From Algihabitans albus (GTDB lineage Bacteria; Pseudomonadota; Alphaproteobacteria; Kiloniellales; DSM-21159): 64,000 bases of DNA. Position numbers and translations under genes: made by a program. Within the stretch, counting starts at the first letter, position 1; the number at the start of each line of letters is the position of its first letter. The stretch covers positions 548 through 64,547 of the forward strand of contig NZ_QXNY01000004.1 in NCBI RefSeq assembly GCF_003572205.1, read 5' to 3'. The notes beneath the pieces were generated by a model. The model made no database searches. It was not told where the DNA came from and was given only the letters and a program-made list of their open reading frames with translations. Positions 9,704-20,530 of this stretch are shown here, piece after piece.

Positions 9704-10309
9704 TTATGGCGCTTTCCCGCTGCTTTGTCCAGTCCCCTCGGGCCTATCGCCCCCGGTTTCGGCCGGCGGGTCCACGACCAGCCGACCGCCGGCGAGATCG
9801 ACCTCGGGAACTGCCTGTCGAGTGAAGGGCAAAACGGCGACCCCGCCGCCCTCGCCCTGCACTTCGATGACATCACCGGCACCGAAATCGTAGATCGCCC
9901 GCACCCGGCCCAGCAGTTGCCCTTCGCGGTCCATCACCTCCAGACCCAGCAAGTCTGCGTGGTAGTACTCCTCCTCCTCCGTCGGCGGCAGCACGGCCCG
10001 ATCGACGTAGAGCCTTGTCCCGCGCAGCGCCGCCGCCGTATCGCGGTCGGTGACCCCCTCGATCGCCGCAACCAGGAGGTCCTTGGCCCGGCCTTTGGCC
10101 GTCATGCGAAAGACCCGGTCGCCGGCCTCGTCGCGCAGCACGCCGTAGGCCAAGGCATCCTCCGGCCGTTCGGTGAAGGTCTTGAGCCGGACCTGGCCGC
10201 GCACCCCCTGTGCGCCGGCAACCGCCGCCAGGCAGACGCGCCGCTCGGCCCACGGCAACTCGGCCCGGGGTGACTCGGCCGGGGGCAGATCGGCCCGAGG
10301 TCGCGCCAT
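9704..10309 (-). CDS. rimM: 16S rRNA processing protein RimM
   Basis: The 201-residue protein has the RimM N-terminal beta-barrel ([29 protein letters not shown]) and the PRC-barrel ([36 protein letters not shown]). It binds S19 and assists 30S head maturation. The start at 10309 ([10 protein letters not shown]) is chosen, and the N-terminus carries a short Pro/Glu-rich lead before the conserved domain. It lies 13 bases downstream of rpsP and 25 bases upstream of trmD. Confidence 0.93.
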   Translation of the reverse strand: MARPRADLPPAESPRAELPWAERRVCLAAVAGAQGVRGQVRLKTFTERPEDALAYGVLRDEAGDRVFRMTAKGRAKDLLVAAIEGVTDRDTAAALRGTRLYVDRAVLPPTEEEEYYHADLLGLEVMDREGQLLGRVRAIYDFGAGDVIEVQGEGGGVAVLPFTRQAVPEVDLAGGRLVVDPPAETGGDRPEGTGQSSGKAP

Positions 10310-10322
10310 GACAGTAAAGACC

Positions 10323-10811
10323 TTAGCTCTTGGTCTCGTCGTCGCTCGGTGCCGCCTCGGCCTCCGGAGCGGCTTCGGCAGCGACTTCTTCGGCCGGCGC
10401 TTCCTCGGCGGGTGTCTCTTCAACCGGCGCTTCCGGGGCGGCGCTGGCCGCTTTCGCCTCTTCCTCGGCGGCCTGACGGCGCTCTTCCTGCTCCTTCAGA
10501 CGCTCCTGGGCCTTGGCCTTGGGCTTCGGCTGCTTGGTCTGCTCGGCGCGCGCACGCGGCTCCATCAGTTCTGCCTGGGCGAAGAAACGGGCGACGCGGT
10601 CGCTCGGCTGTGCACCGACGCCGAGCCAATGCTTGGCCCGCTCGTCATTCAGCCGGATGCGGTCCGGATGATCGCGCGGGACCATGGGGTTGTAGAAGCC
10701 CAGTTTCTCGATGAAGCGGCCGTCGCGCGGGCTGCGCGAGTCGGCGACCACGATGTGGTAGAAGGGGCGCTTCTTGGCGCCGCCGCGGGTCAGGCGGATA
10801 CGCAGGGACAT
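10323..10811 (-). CDS. rpsP: 30S ribosomal protein S16
   Basis: Residues 1-80 are a typical S16 ([58 protein letters not shown]), a component of the 30S body. The remaining ~80 residues are a low-complexity extension: first Lys/Glu/Gln-rich ([19 protein letters not shown]), then Ala/Glu/Pro-rich and acidic. Similar tails occur in some alphaproteobacteria. The function of the tail is unknown. The gene follows ffh in the SRP/ribosome operon. Confidence 0.96.
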   Translation of the reverse strand: MSLRIRLTRGGAKKRPFYHIVVADSRSPRDGRFIEKLGFYNPMVPRDHPDRIRLNDERAKHWLGVGAQPSDRVARFFAQAELMEPRARAEQTKQPKPKAKAQERLKEQEERRQAAEEEAKAASAAPEAPVEETPAEEAPAEEVAAEAAPEAEAAPSDDETKS

Positions 10812-10924
10812 GACCTGTTAACTCCTCGATTGACGTCTGAATGACTGCGATTGGATTCGAACGCTGCCTTCCGGCTCCTGGAAGGCGGGCGGTTCGTCGA
10901 TAAGGGGGGCGAGCCGAACGGGCC

Positions 10925-12418
10925 TCACTTGCGCCTCCCGAGGCGTCGCGTGGCGCGCCCGCCGCCAAAGCCCGGCGGCATGCCGCCCGGCAGGCCGCTT
11001 GCGCCCGCACCGCCTCCGGGCATCAGGCCTTCCATGCCGCCGCCGCCCATCAGACTCTCCATGCCGCCCATTTTCTTCACCTTCTTGACCATGCGCTGGG
11101 TCTCGGCGAACTGCTTGAGCAACTTGTTGACGTCCGGCACGGAGGTCCCCGAACCCTTGGCGATGCGCTGACGCCGCGAAGCCTTGATCAACTCCGGGCG
11201 CGTGCGCTCTGCCTTGGTCATGGAGGAGATGATCGCCATCTGCCGCTTGACGACCTTGTCGTCGACGTTGGCCTTCTTGAGCTGGTCCTGGATCTTGGGA
11301 ACACCCGGCAGCAGCTGCATCATCGATTTGAGACCGCCCATCTTGGTGAGCTGCTGTAGCTGCTTGTGCATGTCGTTGAGATCGAAGCGCCCCTTGGCCA
11401 GGCGCTTGGCCATGGCCTCGGCGTCTTCCTGTTCGAGCGTCTCGGCCGCCTTCTCGACCAAGGAGACGATGTCGCCCATGCCCAGGATCCGGCCGGCGAC
11501 CCGCTCGGGATGGAAGGACTCCAGGGCATCGAGCTTTTCGCCGGTCCCCAGCAGTTTGATCGGCTTTCCGGTCACCGCCTTCATGGAGAGCGCGGCACCA
11601 CCACGCGCATCGCCGTCGACGCGAGTCAGGGCGATGCCGGTCAGACCGACACGCTCGTTGAAGGTGGCGGCGACGTTCACGGCGTCCTGGCCCGTCATGG
11701 CGTCCGCCACCAACAGGGTTTCGTGCGGCTGCGAAGCATCGCGCACCGCCACGACCTCCGCCATCAACTCCTCGTCGATCGCCAGGCGTCCGGCGGTGTC
11801 CAGCAACACCACATCGTAGCCTTCCAGCTTACCGGTGCTGAGCGCCCGCTTGGCGATCGCCACCGGCGGCTCGCCCGGCACGATCGGCAGGGTGGCGACG
11901 CCGACCTGTTCGCCCAGCACCTTGAGCTGCTGCTGAGCCGCGGGACGGCGAGTGTCCAGCGAGGCCATCAGCACTTTCTTGCGCTGTTTCTCGCTCAGGC
12001 GCTTGGCGATCTTGCCGGTGGTGGTGGTCTTACCCGAGCCCTGGAGACCGACCATCAGGATCGGTACGGGTGCCGGTGCGTTCAGGTCGATATCAATCCC
12101 GCCCGATCCGGGATAGCGGCCCTCACGGGCGGCCTGTTCCTCGGCACCCGGCGTTCCGCCCAGCATCTCGACCAGATGGTCGTGAACGATCTTGACGACC
12201 TGCTGGCCCGGCGTGACCGAGCGCAGAACTTCCTGTCCGACCGCCTTGGGCCGCACGCCCTCGATGAAGTCCTTGACCACCGGCAGTGCGACATCGGCCT
12301 CGAGCAGCGCCACGCGCACCTCGCGCAGCGCGGCATTGACGTCGTCCTCGCTCAAGCTGGCGCGGCGTCGCAGCTTGTCGAAGACGTCGCCCAGGCGGCT
12401 CTGCAGTCCGTCGAACAT
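10925..12418 (-). CDS. ffh: Signal recognition particle protein Ffh
   Basis: The 497-residue protein contains an N domain, a GTPase G domain with P-loop GLQGSGKTTT (residues 124-133), DTAGRLAIDEELM and RVDGDARGGAALS, and a C-terminal M domain that binds 4.5S RNA and signal peptides (YSMTKAERTRP-type segment, then SRRQRIAKGSGTSV). The tail is Gly/Met-rich. An insertion of about 15 residues (GAEEQAAREGRYPGSGGI) separates the N and G domains. The start at 12418 (MFDGLQSRLGDVF) matches the family. It heads the leftward operon and is divergent from dapF. Confidence 0.97.
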   Translation of the reverse strand: MFDGLQSRLGDVFDKLRRRASLSEDDVNAALREVRVALLEADVALPVVKDFIEGVRPKAVGQEVLRSVTPGQQVVKIVHDHLVEMLGGTPGAEEQAAREGRYPGSGGIDIDLNAPAPVPILMVGLQGSGKTTTTGKIAKRLSEKQRKKVLMASLDTRRPAAQQQLKVLGEQVGVATLPIVPGEPPVAIAKRALSTGKLEGYDVVLLDTAGRLAIDEELMAEVVAVRDASQPHETLLVADAMTGQDAVNVAATFNERVGLTGIALTRVDGDARGGAALSMKAVTGKPIKLLGTGEKLDALESFHPERVAGRILGMGDIVSLVEKAAETLEQEDAEAMAKRLAKGRFDLNDMHKQLQQLTKMGGLKSMMQLLPGVPKIQDQLKKANVDDKVVKRQMAIISSMTKAERTRPELIKASRRQRIAKGSGTSVPDVNKLLKQFAETQRMVKKVKKMGGMESLMGGGGMEGLMPGGGAGASGLPGGMPPGFGGGRATRRLGRRK

Positions 12419-12620
12419 CTCTCGCTCCCTCGGTGGTCCGAAATGCCAAAGCAAAAACGCGCCCGTGCGCGACACTCGCGGACGGACGTGGCTCCTCGGA
12501 GCCTTCAGGAAAAGGGTTTGCCTGAAAGCGCCGCGAATGTATGGGCCGGCCTCTTGAACGTCAAGCATGGCCGTGAGGCGGGCATGGACGCCAGCGCCTC
12601 CGCACTCTTATATGGGCGGC

Positions 12621-13451
12621 ATGACGGAACCACTGCCCTTTCTGAAGATGCACGGCCTCGGTAACGATTTCGTCGTGCTGGATGCGCGCGCGCAGGCGCT
12701 GGAGCTGTCGCCCGAGACGGCGCGGCGGATCGCCGACCGCCATCGCGGCGTCGGCTGCGACCAGCTTCTGATCCTGGAGCCGGCACGCAACGGCGGCGAT
12801 CTCTACCTGAAGATCCTCAATGCCGACGGCGGCGAGGTCGGCGCCTGCGGCAACGGCACCCGCTGCGTCGCCCGCCTGCTTTTCGAGGAAACGGGACGGG
12901 TCGAAGCGAAGATCGAAACCCGCGCCGGACTGCTGACCGGCCTGGACAGCGACGGCCTGGTCACCGTCGACATGGGGCCGGCCAATCTAGGCTGGCAGGA
13001 GATCCCGCTCGCACGCGAGCTGGACACGCTGCACCTGGACTACGCCAAGGGGCCGCTGAGCGACCCGGTTGCCGTAAACATCGGCAACCCGCACGTCCTT
13101 TTCTTCGTGGCCGACGCCGAGGCGATGGACCTGGAGACGCTCGGCCCGCAGATCGAGACCGACCCGCTGTTTCCCGAGCGGGTCAATGTCGGCCTCGTGC
13201 AACACCTTGGAGGCGACCGTCTGCGCTACCGGGTCTGGGAGCGCGGCGTCGGCATCACCATCGCCTGCGGCTCCGGCGCCTGCGCCGCCGGCGTGGCCGC
13301 TGCCCGCCGCGGCCTGACCGGCCGCCGGGTCCGCGTCACCCTGGACGGCGGCGACCTGCGGATCGACTGGCGCGACGACACCCACGTCCTCATGACCGGC
13401 CCGGCCAGCAAGAGCTTCGCCGGCACTTTGGCGCCGGAACTTCTGGGCTAA
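12621..13451 (+). CDS. dapF: Diaminopimelate epimerase
   Basis: The 276-residue enzyme interconverts LL- and meso-diaminopimelate for lysine and peptidoglycan synthesis. The two catalytic cysteines are visible at Cys76 (GACGNGTRC) and Cys216 (IACGSGACA). The N-terminal FLKMHGLGNDFVVLDAR is diagnostic. An ATG at 12621 fits the family start, with an alternative at 12612. It leads a rightward operon dapF-VOC-mtaB-ftsY, with a 4-base gap to the VOC gene. Confidence 0.97.
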   Translation: MTEPLPFLKMHGLGNDFVVLDARAQALELSPETARRIADRHRGVGCDQLLILEPARNGGDLYLKILNADGGEVGACGNGTRCVARLLFEETGRVEAKIETRAGLLTGLDSDGLVTVDMGPANLGWQEIPLARELDTLHLDYAKGPLSDPVAVNIGNPHVLFFVADAEAMDLETLGPQIETDPLFPERVNVGLVQHLGGDRLRYRVWERGVGITIACGSGACAAGVAAARRGLTGRRVRVTLDGGDLRIDWRDDTHVLMTGPASKSFAGTLAPELLG

Positions 13452-13455
13452 GGCG

Positions 13456-13860
13456 ATGCAGATCGACTTCCCCGGGCTGATCCTATTTGTCGAAGACTAC
13501 CCGGCCTGCCGCAGGTTCTACGGCGAGACACTGGGTCTGGCCGTAGTCACCGAAAAGACTTGGGACGGCGGTGGCCTGATCGCCTTCGCCTGGGGCGACA
13601 CCTATCTGATGATCGAGTCCGGCGGAAAACGGCAGGCCGAGCCCGACGGTAGTGGCAGCTACAGCGGCGGTCTGCCTTTCATCCTGCGCCTCGACGTGAA
13701 CGATCTGGAGGCCCCGGTCGCGCGCCTCGAGATGGCCGGCATCGGGCTCGAACGCCGCAGCTACCCCTGGGGCGAGATCGCCGTCTTCTTCGACCCCAAC
13801 GGCACGCGGCTGGAGCTGAAGTCGCCGCCGACCGGCGACGCCGGTTCAGGCGTTCGCTAG
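13456..13860 (+). CDS. VOC superfamily (glyoxalase/bleomycin-resistance-like) protein
   Basis: The 134-residue protein has a single VOC repeat pair: LILFVEDYPACRRFYGETLGL at the start, then GDTYLMIESGG, and IAVFFDPNGTRLELKSP at the end. The terminal glutamate (LELK) is the usual metal ligand position. Many such proteins are metal-dependent isomerases, dioxygenases or binding proteins. The substrate here is unknown. It is inserted between dapF and mtaB and is probably cotranscribed. Confidence 0.8.
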   Translation: MQIDFPGLILFVEDYPACRRFYGETLGLAVVTEKTWDGGGLIAFAWGDTYLMIESGGKRQAEPDGSGSYSGGLPFILRLDVNDLEAPVARLEMAGIGLERRSYPWGEIAVFFDPNGTRLELKSPPTGDAGSGVR

Positions 13861-13893
13861 ACTCGGCTGCCACCGCGCCCATATAAGGCGGCC

Positions 13894-15201
13894 ATGTCCG
13901 AGACCTCTGCCTCCAGCCGCCTCGACGAGGCGAAGCTGATCACCTTCGGCTGCCGGCTGAACGCCTGGGAGTCCGAGGTGATGCGCGACCATGCGCGCGC
14001 GGCGGGGCTGGGCGACACGGTGATCCTGAATTCCTGCGCCGTGACGGCCGAGGCGGAGCGGCAGTTGCGCCAGTCGATCCGCCGGGCGCGGCGCGAACAT
14101 CCCGAGGCGGAGATCGTGGTGACCGGCTGCGCCGCGCAGATCGACCCGCAGCGCTACGCCGCCATGCCCGAGGTCGACCGGGTGCTGGGCAACAGCGAAA
14201 AGCTGCAGGCCGAATCCTGGCAACGTCTTGGGCGCGGACTTGGAGACGCTCGTGTCCAGGTCGCCGACATCATGACGGCGCGCGAGACCGCGGGCCATCT
14301 GGTCGAGGGCTTCGCGGAGAAGACCCGCGCCTTCGTTCAGGTCCAGCAGGGCTGTGACCATCGCTGCACCTTCTGTATCATTCCCTTCGGCCGCGGCCCC
14401 AGCCGCTCGGTTCCGATCGGCGAAATCGTGCGCCAGGTCCAGGCCCTGGTCGCCGCCGGCGTCCGCGAGGTCGTGCTGACCGGCGTCGACGTCACCAGCT
14501 ACGGAGCGGACCTGCCCGGGACCCCCACACTCGGGCAGATGATGCGGCGCCTGCTGGCCAACGTGCCGGAGCTGCCGCGCCTGCGCCTCTCCTCGGTCGA
14601 TCCGGTCGAGATCGACGCCGAGGTCTTCCGCCTGCTGGAGAGCGAGCCGCGCTTCATGCCGCACCTGCACCTGTCGCTGCAGGCCGCCGACGACCTGATC
14701 CTCAAGCGCATGAAGCGCCGCCACCTGCGCGCCGACGCCCTGGCCTGCATCGAACGGGCGCGGGCGGCCCGGCCCGACACGGTCTTCGGCGCGGACATCA
14801 TCGCCGGCTTTCCGACGGAAACCGAAGCCATGTTCCGCAACACGCTCGACTTCGTGGCGGAGGCCGGCCTGACCTTCCTGCACGTCTTTCCTTATTCCGA
14901 ACGGCCCGGTACGCCGGCCGCACGCATGCCCACGGTGCCCAAGCCGGAGCGCAAGGCGCGCGCCCAACGCCTGCGGGCAGCCGGGGCAGCAGCCGAAGCC
15001 CGTTTCCTGGAGAGCCGCCTGGGCCAGACTGCGGAAGTCCTGATCGAAAGCGAGGGCCTCGGCCGCTCGGAGCACTATGCCCCCGTCCTGGCCGAAGGGC
15101 CGGTCGGCGAGATCGTCTCAGTTCGCCTGACCGGATTGGCCGAAGGCAAGCTCGTCGGCGAAAATCCCGTCGAGACGCCCCGTGTGATGGCCGTGTCGTG
15201 A
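13894..15201 (+). CDS. mtaB: tRNA t6A37 methylthiotransferase MtaB
   Basis: The 435-residue radical-SAM methylthiotransferase converts t6A37 to ms2t6A37. The N-terminal UPF0004 domain contributes cysteines (ITFGCRLNAWES, ILNSCAVTAEAE, VVTGCAAQ) for the auxiliary cluster. The SAM cluster motif is Cys154-x3-Cys158-x2-Cys161 (GCDHRCTFC). A C-terminal TRAM-like segment follows. The FGCRLN signature and the IIPFGRGPSRSVP segment point to MtaB rather than MiaB or RimO. Its last codons overlap the ftsY start by 4 bases, indicating translational coupling. Confidence 0.92.
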   Translation: MSETSASSRLDEAKLITFGCRLNAWESEVMRDHARAAGLGDTVILNSCAVTAEAERQLRQSIRRARREHPEAEIVVTGCAAQIDPQRYAAMPEVDRVLGNSEKLQAESWQRLGRGLGDARVQVADIMTARETAGHLVEGFAEKTRAFVQVQQGCDHRCTFCIIPFGRGPSRSVPIGEIVRQVQALVAAGVREVVLTGVDVTSYGADLPGTPTLGQMMRRLLANVPELPRLRLSSVDPVEIDAEVFRLLESEPRFMPHLHLSLQAADDLILKRMKRRHLRADALACIERARAARPDTVFGADIIAGFPTETEAMFRNTLDFVAEAGLTFLHVFPYSERPGTPAARMPTVPKPERKARAQRLRAAGAAAEARFLESRLGQTAEVLIESEGLGRSEHYAPVLAEGPVGEIVSVRLTGLAEGKLVGENPVETPRVMAVS

Positions 15202-16121
15202 GCGAAGGCTGGCTGACACGGCTGAAGTCGGCGCTCAAGCGCTCCTCGTCCAAACTGGGCGACGGCATCGCCGGCATCTTCAACAAACGCAAGCTGGACG
15301 ACGCGGCGCTGGAGGAATTGGAGGAGTTGCTGATCGCCTCCGACCTCGGCGTCGCGACCTCCGCCAAGCTGGCGGCCAACCTGGCAAAGACCCGCTTCAA
15401 CAAGGACGTGAGCCCGGAGGAAGTCCGCACGGCGCTGGCCGCCGACGTAACCGAGATGCTGAAGCCGGTCGCCAAGCCCCTGGAGATCACGCCGGAGCGC
15501 CGGCCCCATGTGGTTCTGGTGGTCGGCGTCAACGGGGCCGGCAAGACGACCACGATCGGCAAGCTGGCCAAGCAGCAGGTCGAGCAGGGCCGCAAGGTCA
15601 TGCTGGCGGCCGGCGACACCTTTCGCGCCGCCGCCATCGAACAGCTTCAGATCTGGGGCGAGCGCAGCCGCGTGCCGGTGATCGCCAAACAAGCCGGCGC
15701 CGATGCCGCCGGTCTGGCCTTCGAGGCGCTGGAGACGGCCAAGCGCGAGGGCGCCGATTTGCTGCTGATCGACACGGCCGGGCGACTGCACAACAAGACG
15801 GAGCTGATGGCCGAACTGCAGAAGATTCAGCGTGTGCTGAGAAAGCAGGACGAGAGCGCCCCGCACGATGTACTGCTGGTGCTGGACGCCACCACGGGGC
15901 AGAACGCACTTAGCCAGGTCGCCACCTTCAAGGAACTGGTCGCCGTCACCGGCCTGGTGGTCACCAAGCTCGACGGCTCGGCCAAGGGCGGCGTACTGGT
16001 GGCGCTTGCTGAACAGCACGGCTTGCCGGTTCATGCCGTCGGGGTCGGCGAAGGCGCCGAGGATCTGCGCCCCTTCTCGGCCGAACACTTCGCCAAGAGC
16101 CTGATGGGTCTCGAGGTTTAG
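15198..16121 (+). CDS. ftsY: Signal recognition particle receptor FtsY
   Basis: The 307-residue SRP GTPase has the NG domains only, with P-loop GVNGAGKTTT (about residues 109-118), DTAGRLHNKTELM and TKLDGSAKGGVLV. It lacks the long acidic A domain of enterobacterial FtsY, as is common in Alphaproteobacteria. It starts at GTG 15198, overlapping the mtaB stop. The product receives Ffh-ribosome complexes at the membrane, and its partner ffh is in the adjacent divergent operon. Confidence 0.96.
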   Translation: MSEGWLTRLKSALKRSSSKLGDGIAGIFNKRKLDDAALEELEELLIASDLGVATSAKLAANLAKTRFNKDVSPEEVRTALAADVTEMLKPVAKPLEITPERRPHVVLVVGVNGAGKTTTIGKLAKQQVEQGRKVMLAAGDTFRAAAIEQLQIWGERSRVPVIAKQAGADAAGLAFEALETAKREGADLLLIDTAGRLHNKTELMAELQKIQRVLRKQDESAPHDVLLVLDATTGQNALSQVATFKELVAVTGLVVTKLDGSAKGGVLVALAEQHGLPVHAVGVGEGAEDLRPFSAEHFAKSLMGLEV

Positions 16122-16319
16122 ATCAGTTCTCGACCCATGGCACGCCTCCGTTATTCCGGAACGACGGGTGCCGAGCGAAACACTTGTTACTTCATCAATG
16201 AAATATCGTCGCCGTCCAGCAAGCCGTTGAATTTTAAAACGCCACGGATAGCAAGATTTAGTCGGGACGGAACAGACCGGTTTCATGGGTTTTCGTTAAA
16301 AAATCCTACATTCGGCATG

Positions 16320-16339
16320 TCGAGCATTTTAATGCTCGA
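16320..16339. promoter_or_regulatory. 9-bp inverted repeat upstream of chemoreceptor gene
   Basis: TCGAGCATT and AATGCTCGA form a perfect 9-bp dyad with a 2-nt centre. It lies in an AT-richer leader (16122-16396) between ftsY and the chemoreceptor gene. It could be a factor-binding dyad or part of a terminator for the ftsY operon. No uninterrupted T-run follows. Confidence 0.35.
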
Positions 16340-16396
16340 TTAATATTGATTTACTACCGTCTTGAACCTGTGCGCGATCTTCATGGGATTCTATAG

Positions 16397-18379
16397 ATGC
16401 TTAAGGTTGCCGAGATCCACAAAATCGGAGTCAAGCTCGCATCGGCTTTGGCCATGACCGCGATCCTTGCCGTCGGCATCACGACGACTGCGAATCTCTG
16501 GGTCGCCTCCGACATGAGCGACGAGGCCATCGAGCAAAAGCTGTCCAGCCTGCAAGCCCAGCTGATCGATGCCCTCGATGCGGAGGCCTCGCGCGCGCTG
16601 TCCATGGCGACGGCGGTCGCCGAAACCACGGCGGTCAAGGAGGCTTTCGCCGCGCGGGACCGCGAGAGCCTGGCCAGCAACTTCGTGCCCCAATTCGAGA
16701 AGATAAAGACCGAGCACGGCGCGCGGCAGTTCCAGTTCCATCTGGCGCCAGCGACCTCTTTCCTTCGCGTTCACAAACCGGAGAAGTACGGGGACGACCT
16801 CTCCTCCTTCCGCTTCACGGTCGTCGAGGTCAATACGAAGGGCCATCCGGTCTCGGGCTTGGAACGCGGCGTCGCAGGCTTGGGCATGCGCGGCGTTGTG
16901 CCGGTGATGCACGACGGCGCCCAAATCGGGTCCGTCGAGTTCGGTCTGTCGTTCGGCCAGCCCTTCTTCGACCGCTTTACGGAGCGCTCGGAAGCGCGCG
17001 CCGCGCTCTACGTTCTCCGGGATGAGACCGTCGAGCTCTTTGCCACCACGTTTCCGGAAAGCGTGACCTTCGATGAGACCGGCCTGCGCGCCGCGGCGCA
17101 AGCTGCCGGCCACACGATTCTGCCGGAAGTGGACGTCGCGGGCGTCGCGCACACCACACTGCTGGCGCCGGTCGAAGACTTCAGCGGCAGCGTCATCGGC
17201 GTGGCTGCGATCGGCTTCGACCGCTCCGCCATCGACGCCTCCCTTGCCTCCGGTCGGATGATCTCCCTGGCGATCGGCCTGGGCGTGCTGACCATGGCTC
17301 TTGTCATCGCCTGGATGATGAACCGCTCCATCGCCAAGCCGATTTCGGTCACGACAGCCGTCATGCGCCGGCTGGCCGCGGGCGAGACCTCGGTCGAGAT
17401 TCCTGGGCGCAACCGCCTTGACGAGCTGGGCGAGATGGCCGGAGCCGTTCAGGTCTTTAAGGACAACGCCATCGAGAAACTGCGCCTGGAGGAAGACCAG
17501 CGCGCGGCCGAGCAGCGGGCGGTCGTGGAGAAACAGAAAGCGCTCAGCAGCCTGGCCGACGGCTTCGAAGCCTCGGTCGGACAGATCGCGACGAAGGTGG
17601 CGGGCGGCGTTACCGAGATGGAGCGCACCGCCCACGAAATGAGCGCGATCGCGCAACGCACCGACGAGGGCACGGCCGAGGTGGTCAACGTCTGCAACGA
17701 GGCGAGCGGAAACGTGCAGACCGTGGCCACCGCTGCGGAGGAACTGAGCGCTTCCATCGCGGAAATCGCCTCGCAGGTCACGCGCGCCAACGACGTGTCG
17801 CGGCAGGCGGTCGAGGAAGCGGCCGCCACGGACGAGCGCGTCAAAGGCATGACGACGGCAGCCGACCGGATCGGCGACGTCATGAAGCTGATCCAGGATA
17901 TCGCGGAGCAGACCAACCTGTTGGCGCTGAACGCCACCATCGAGGCCGCGCGCGCCGGCGATGCCGGCAAGGGCTTCGCCGTGGTGGCCAACGAAGTGAA
18001 GAACCTGGCCACGCAGACGTCGAAGGCGACGGAGGAGATCGCGGGACAAATCGCGGCCATGCAGTCGGCCACGAATACGGCTGCCGACGCCATCGGTTCG
18101 ATCGCGCAACGCATCCAGGAGATCGGAGAGGTTACGACCTCGATCGCGTCAGCGATCGAGGAACAAACCGCCGCCACTCAAGAGATAGCTCGAAACACCC
18201 AGAACGCGGCAACCGGAACCCAGGCCGTCTCGAGCCGGATCCAGACCGTGCGGGACGACTCCGCGACGTCGAGTGCGGCCGTCACGCTCGTGGCCAAAGC
18301 GGTCGACGATCTGAACGGTCAGACCAGAGATCTGCAGAGCGAGATCGAAGGATTTCTGGCCAAGGTCCGCGCCTCCTAG
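16397..18379 (+). CDS. Methyl-accepting chemotaxis protein with dCache-type sensor
   Basis: The 660-residue membrane receptor has TM1 (about residues 10-33), a large periplasmic sensor with the dCache_3-like segment FHLAPATSFLRVHKPEKYGDD, TM2 (about 289-309), a HAMP domain and a long cytoplasmic coiled coil. The highly conserved hairpin tip DIAEQTNLLALNATIEAARA is at about residues 498-517. The C-terminus ends KVRAS without a CheR-docking pentapeptide. It signals to CheA/CheW and the flagellar motor, but the ligand is unknown. The gene is monocistronic, with a 275-bp upstream region. Confidence 0.93.
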   Translation: MLKVAEIHKIGVKLASALAMTAILAVGITTTANLWVASDMSDEAIEQKLSSLQAQLIDALDAEASRALSMATAVAETTAVKEAFAARDRESLASNFVPQFEKIKTEHGARQFQFHLAPATSFLRVHKPEKYGDDLSSFRFTVVEVNTKGHPVSGLERGVAGLGMRGVVPVMHDGAQIGSVEFGLSFGQPFFDRFTERSEARAALYVLRDETVELFATTFPESVTFDETGLRAAAQAAGHTILPEVDVAGVAHTTLLAPVEDFSGSVIGVAAIGFDRSAIDASLASGRMISLAIGLGVLTMALVIAWMMNRSIAKPISVTTAVMRRLAAGETSVEIPGRNRLDELGEMAGAVQVFKDNAIEKLRLEEDQRAAEQRAVVEKQKALSSLADGFEASVGQIATKVAGGVTEMERTAHEMSAIAQRTDEGTAEVVNVCNEASGNVQTVATAAEELSASIAEIASQVTRANDVSRQAVEEAAATDERVKGMTTAADRIGDVMKLIQDIAEQTNLLALNATIEAARAGDAGKGFAVVANEVKNLATQTSKATEEIAGQIAAMQSATNTAADAIGSIAQRIQEIGEVTTSIASAIEEQTAATQEIARNTQNAATGTQAVSSRIQTVRDDSATSSAAVTLVAKAVDDLNGQTRDLQSEIEGFLAKVRAS

Positions 18380-18548
18380 ACTCCTTGACCTCTGCCATCT
18401 GCTTGGGGCTCGCATTCGCAATCGGGGCCCCCTCGGTACGGTCAAGTTCCCTGACGTGATCGCCCGTGATCTGGGCGCCAGCCTCTGCATTCGGTCCGCG
18501 CTGGCGGCAAGAGGCTCGACCCGCGCGAGGCCTCCCACCTTGCCGTAG

Positions 18549-19601
<1,053 letters not shown>

Positions 19602-19735
19602 GCGCTGCCGGCGGTGGCGGCGCGAAGATCACCGTCTTTCCCCGCGCATAGCGCCCTCCCACGGCGGTGCGTTGAGCCGCCGGGCGCTTTGCGCTACATC
19701 CTGACGTGGTCTTGGGAAGCGACGTGAGAGAGGCG

Positions 19736-20344
19736 ATGGAAAAATTCACGAAACTGACGGCCGTCGCGGCACCTTTGCCACTGACGAATGTCGATACCGA
19801 CATGATTATTCCGGCGCGCTTTCTGAAGACGATCAAGCGTACCGGCCTGGCCGAGGGTCTGTTCTACGCGCTGCGCCATGACGGCGACGGCAAGCCCGTC
19901 GACTTCGTGCTCGACCGCCCCGCGTACAAGAGCGCCAAGATCCTGGTCGCCGGCGCCAACTTCGGCTGCGGCTCTTCGCGCGAACATGCGCCTTGGGCCT
20001 TGCTGGATGCCGGCATTCGCTGCGTCATTGCCCCCAGCTTTGCCGATATCTTCTACAACAACTGCTTCAAGAACGGCATTCTGCCTCTCGTTCTGCCACA
20101 AGACGAGGTCGACAAGCTGCTGGACGACGCCGAGCGTGGCGCCAATGCCGTCGTGACCGTCGACCTGGAGACTCAGACCATCCATGGCCCCGACGGCGGT
20201 AGCATCGCCTTCGAGGTGGATGCCTTCCGCAAGCACTGTCTTCTGAACGGCCTGGATGACATCGGCCTGACGCTTGAGAAGGCGCCGAAGATCGACGGCT
20301 TCGAGGAACGGCAGAAGATCGGTCAACCCTGGCTCTACGCCTAG
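19736..20344 (+). CDS. leuD: 3-isopropylmalate dehydratase small subunit
   Basis: The 202-residue protein is LeuD, the swivel subunit of isopropylmalate isomerase in leucine synthesis. Diagnostic segments are [38 protein letters not shown] and [16 protein letters not shown]. The start at ATG 19736 ([15 protein letters not shown]) follows an AGAGAGG site and is preferred over a GTG at 19706. The large subunit LeuC is not in this window, although leuC normally sits just upstream. leuB is the next gene. Confidence 0.95.
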   Translation: MEKFTKLTAVAAPLPLTNVDTDMIIPARFLKTIKRTGLAEGLFYALRHDGDGKPVDFVLDRPAYKSAKILVAGANFGCGSSREHAPWALLDAGIRCVIAPSFADIFYNNCFKNGILPLVLPQDEVDKLLDDAERGANAVVTVDLETQTIHGPDGGSIAFEVDAFRKHCLLNGLDDIGLTLEKAPKIDGFEERQKIGQPWLYA

Positions 20345-20449
20345 ACAAGACGCCAATCACCGACGCCTCGCATCAGGGAACCTGTCACCGGACTGGACCC
20401 GGAGACGCGAGATCTTCGTCCGACAGACAACGAGCCCGAGCGGGCCGCG

Positions 20450-20485
20450 CCCTCTCTCTTCCGAGAGGGATCGCGAAAGCGATCC
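20450..20485 (+). promoter_or_regulatory. Two abutting hairpins in the leuD-leuB spacer
   Basis: CCCTCTC (20450-20456) pairs with GAGAGGG (20463-20469). GGATCGC (20468-20474) pairs with GCGATCC (20479-20485) across a GAAA tetraloop. The stems share two bases, so they compete or stack. They lie about 46 bases upstream of the leuB start. Attenuation or mRNA processing is possible, but no leucine-codon leader peptide was recognised. Confidence 0.45.
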
Positions 20486-20530
20486 GCATGAGATGGGGGC
20501 TTGAGCAGACTACAAGGGAGCGAAAAGGCA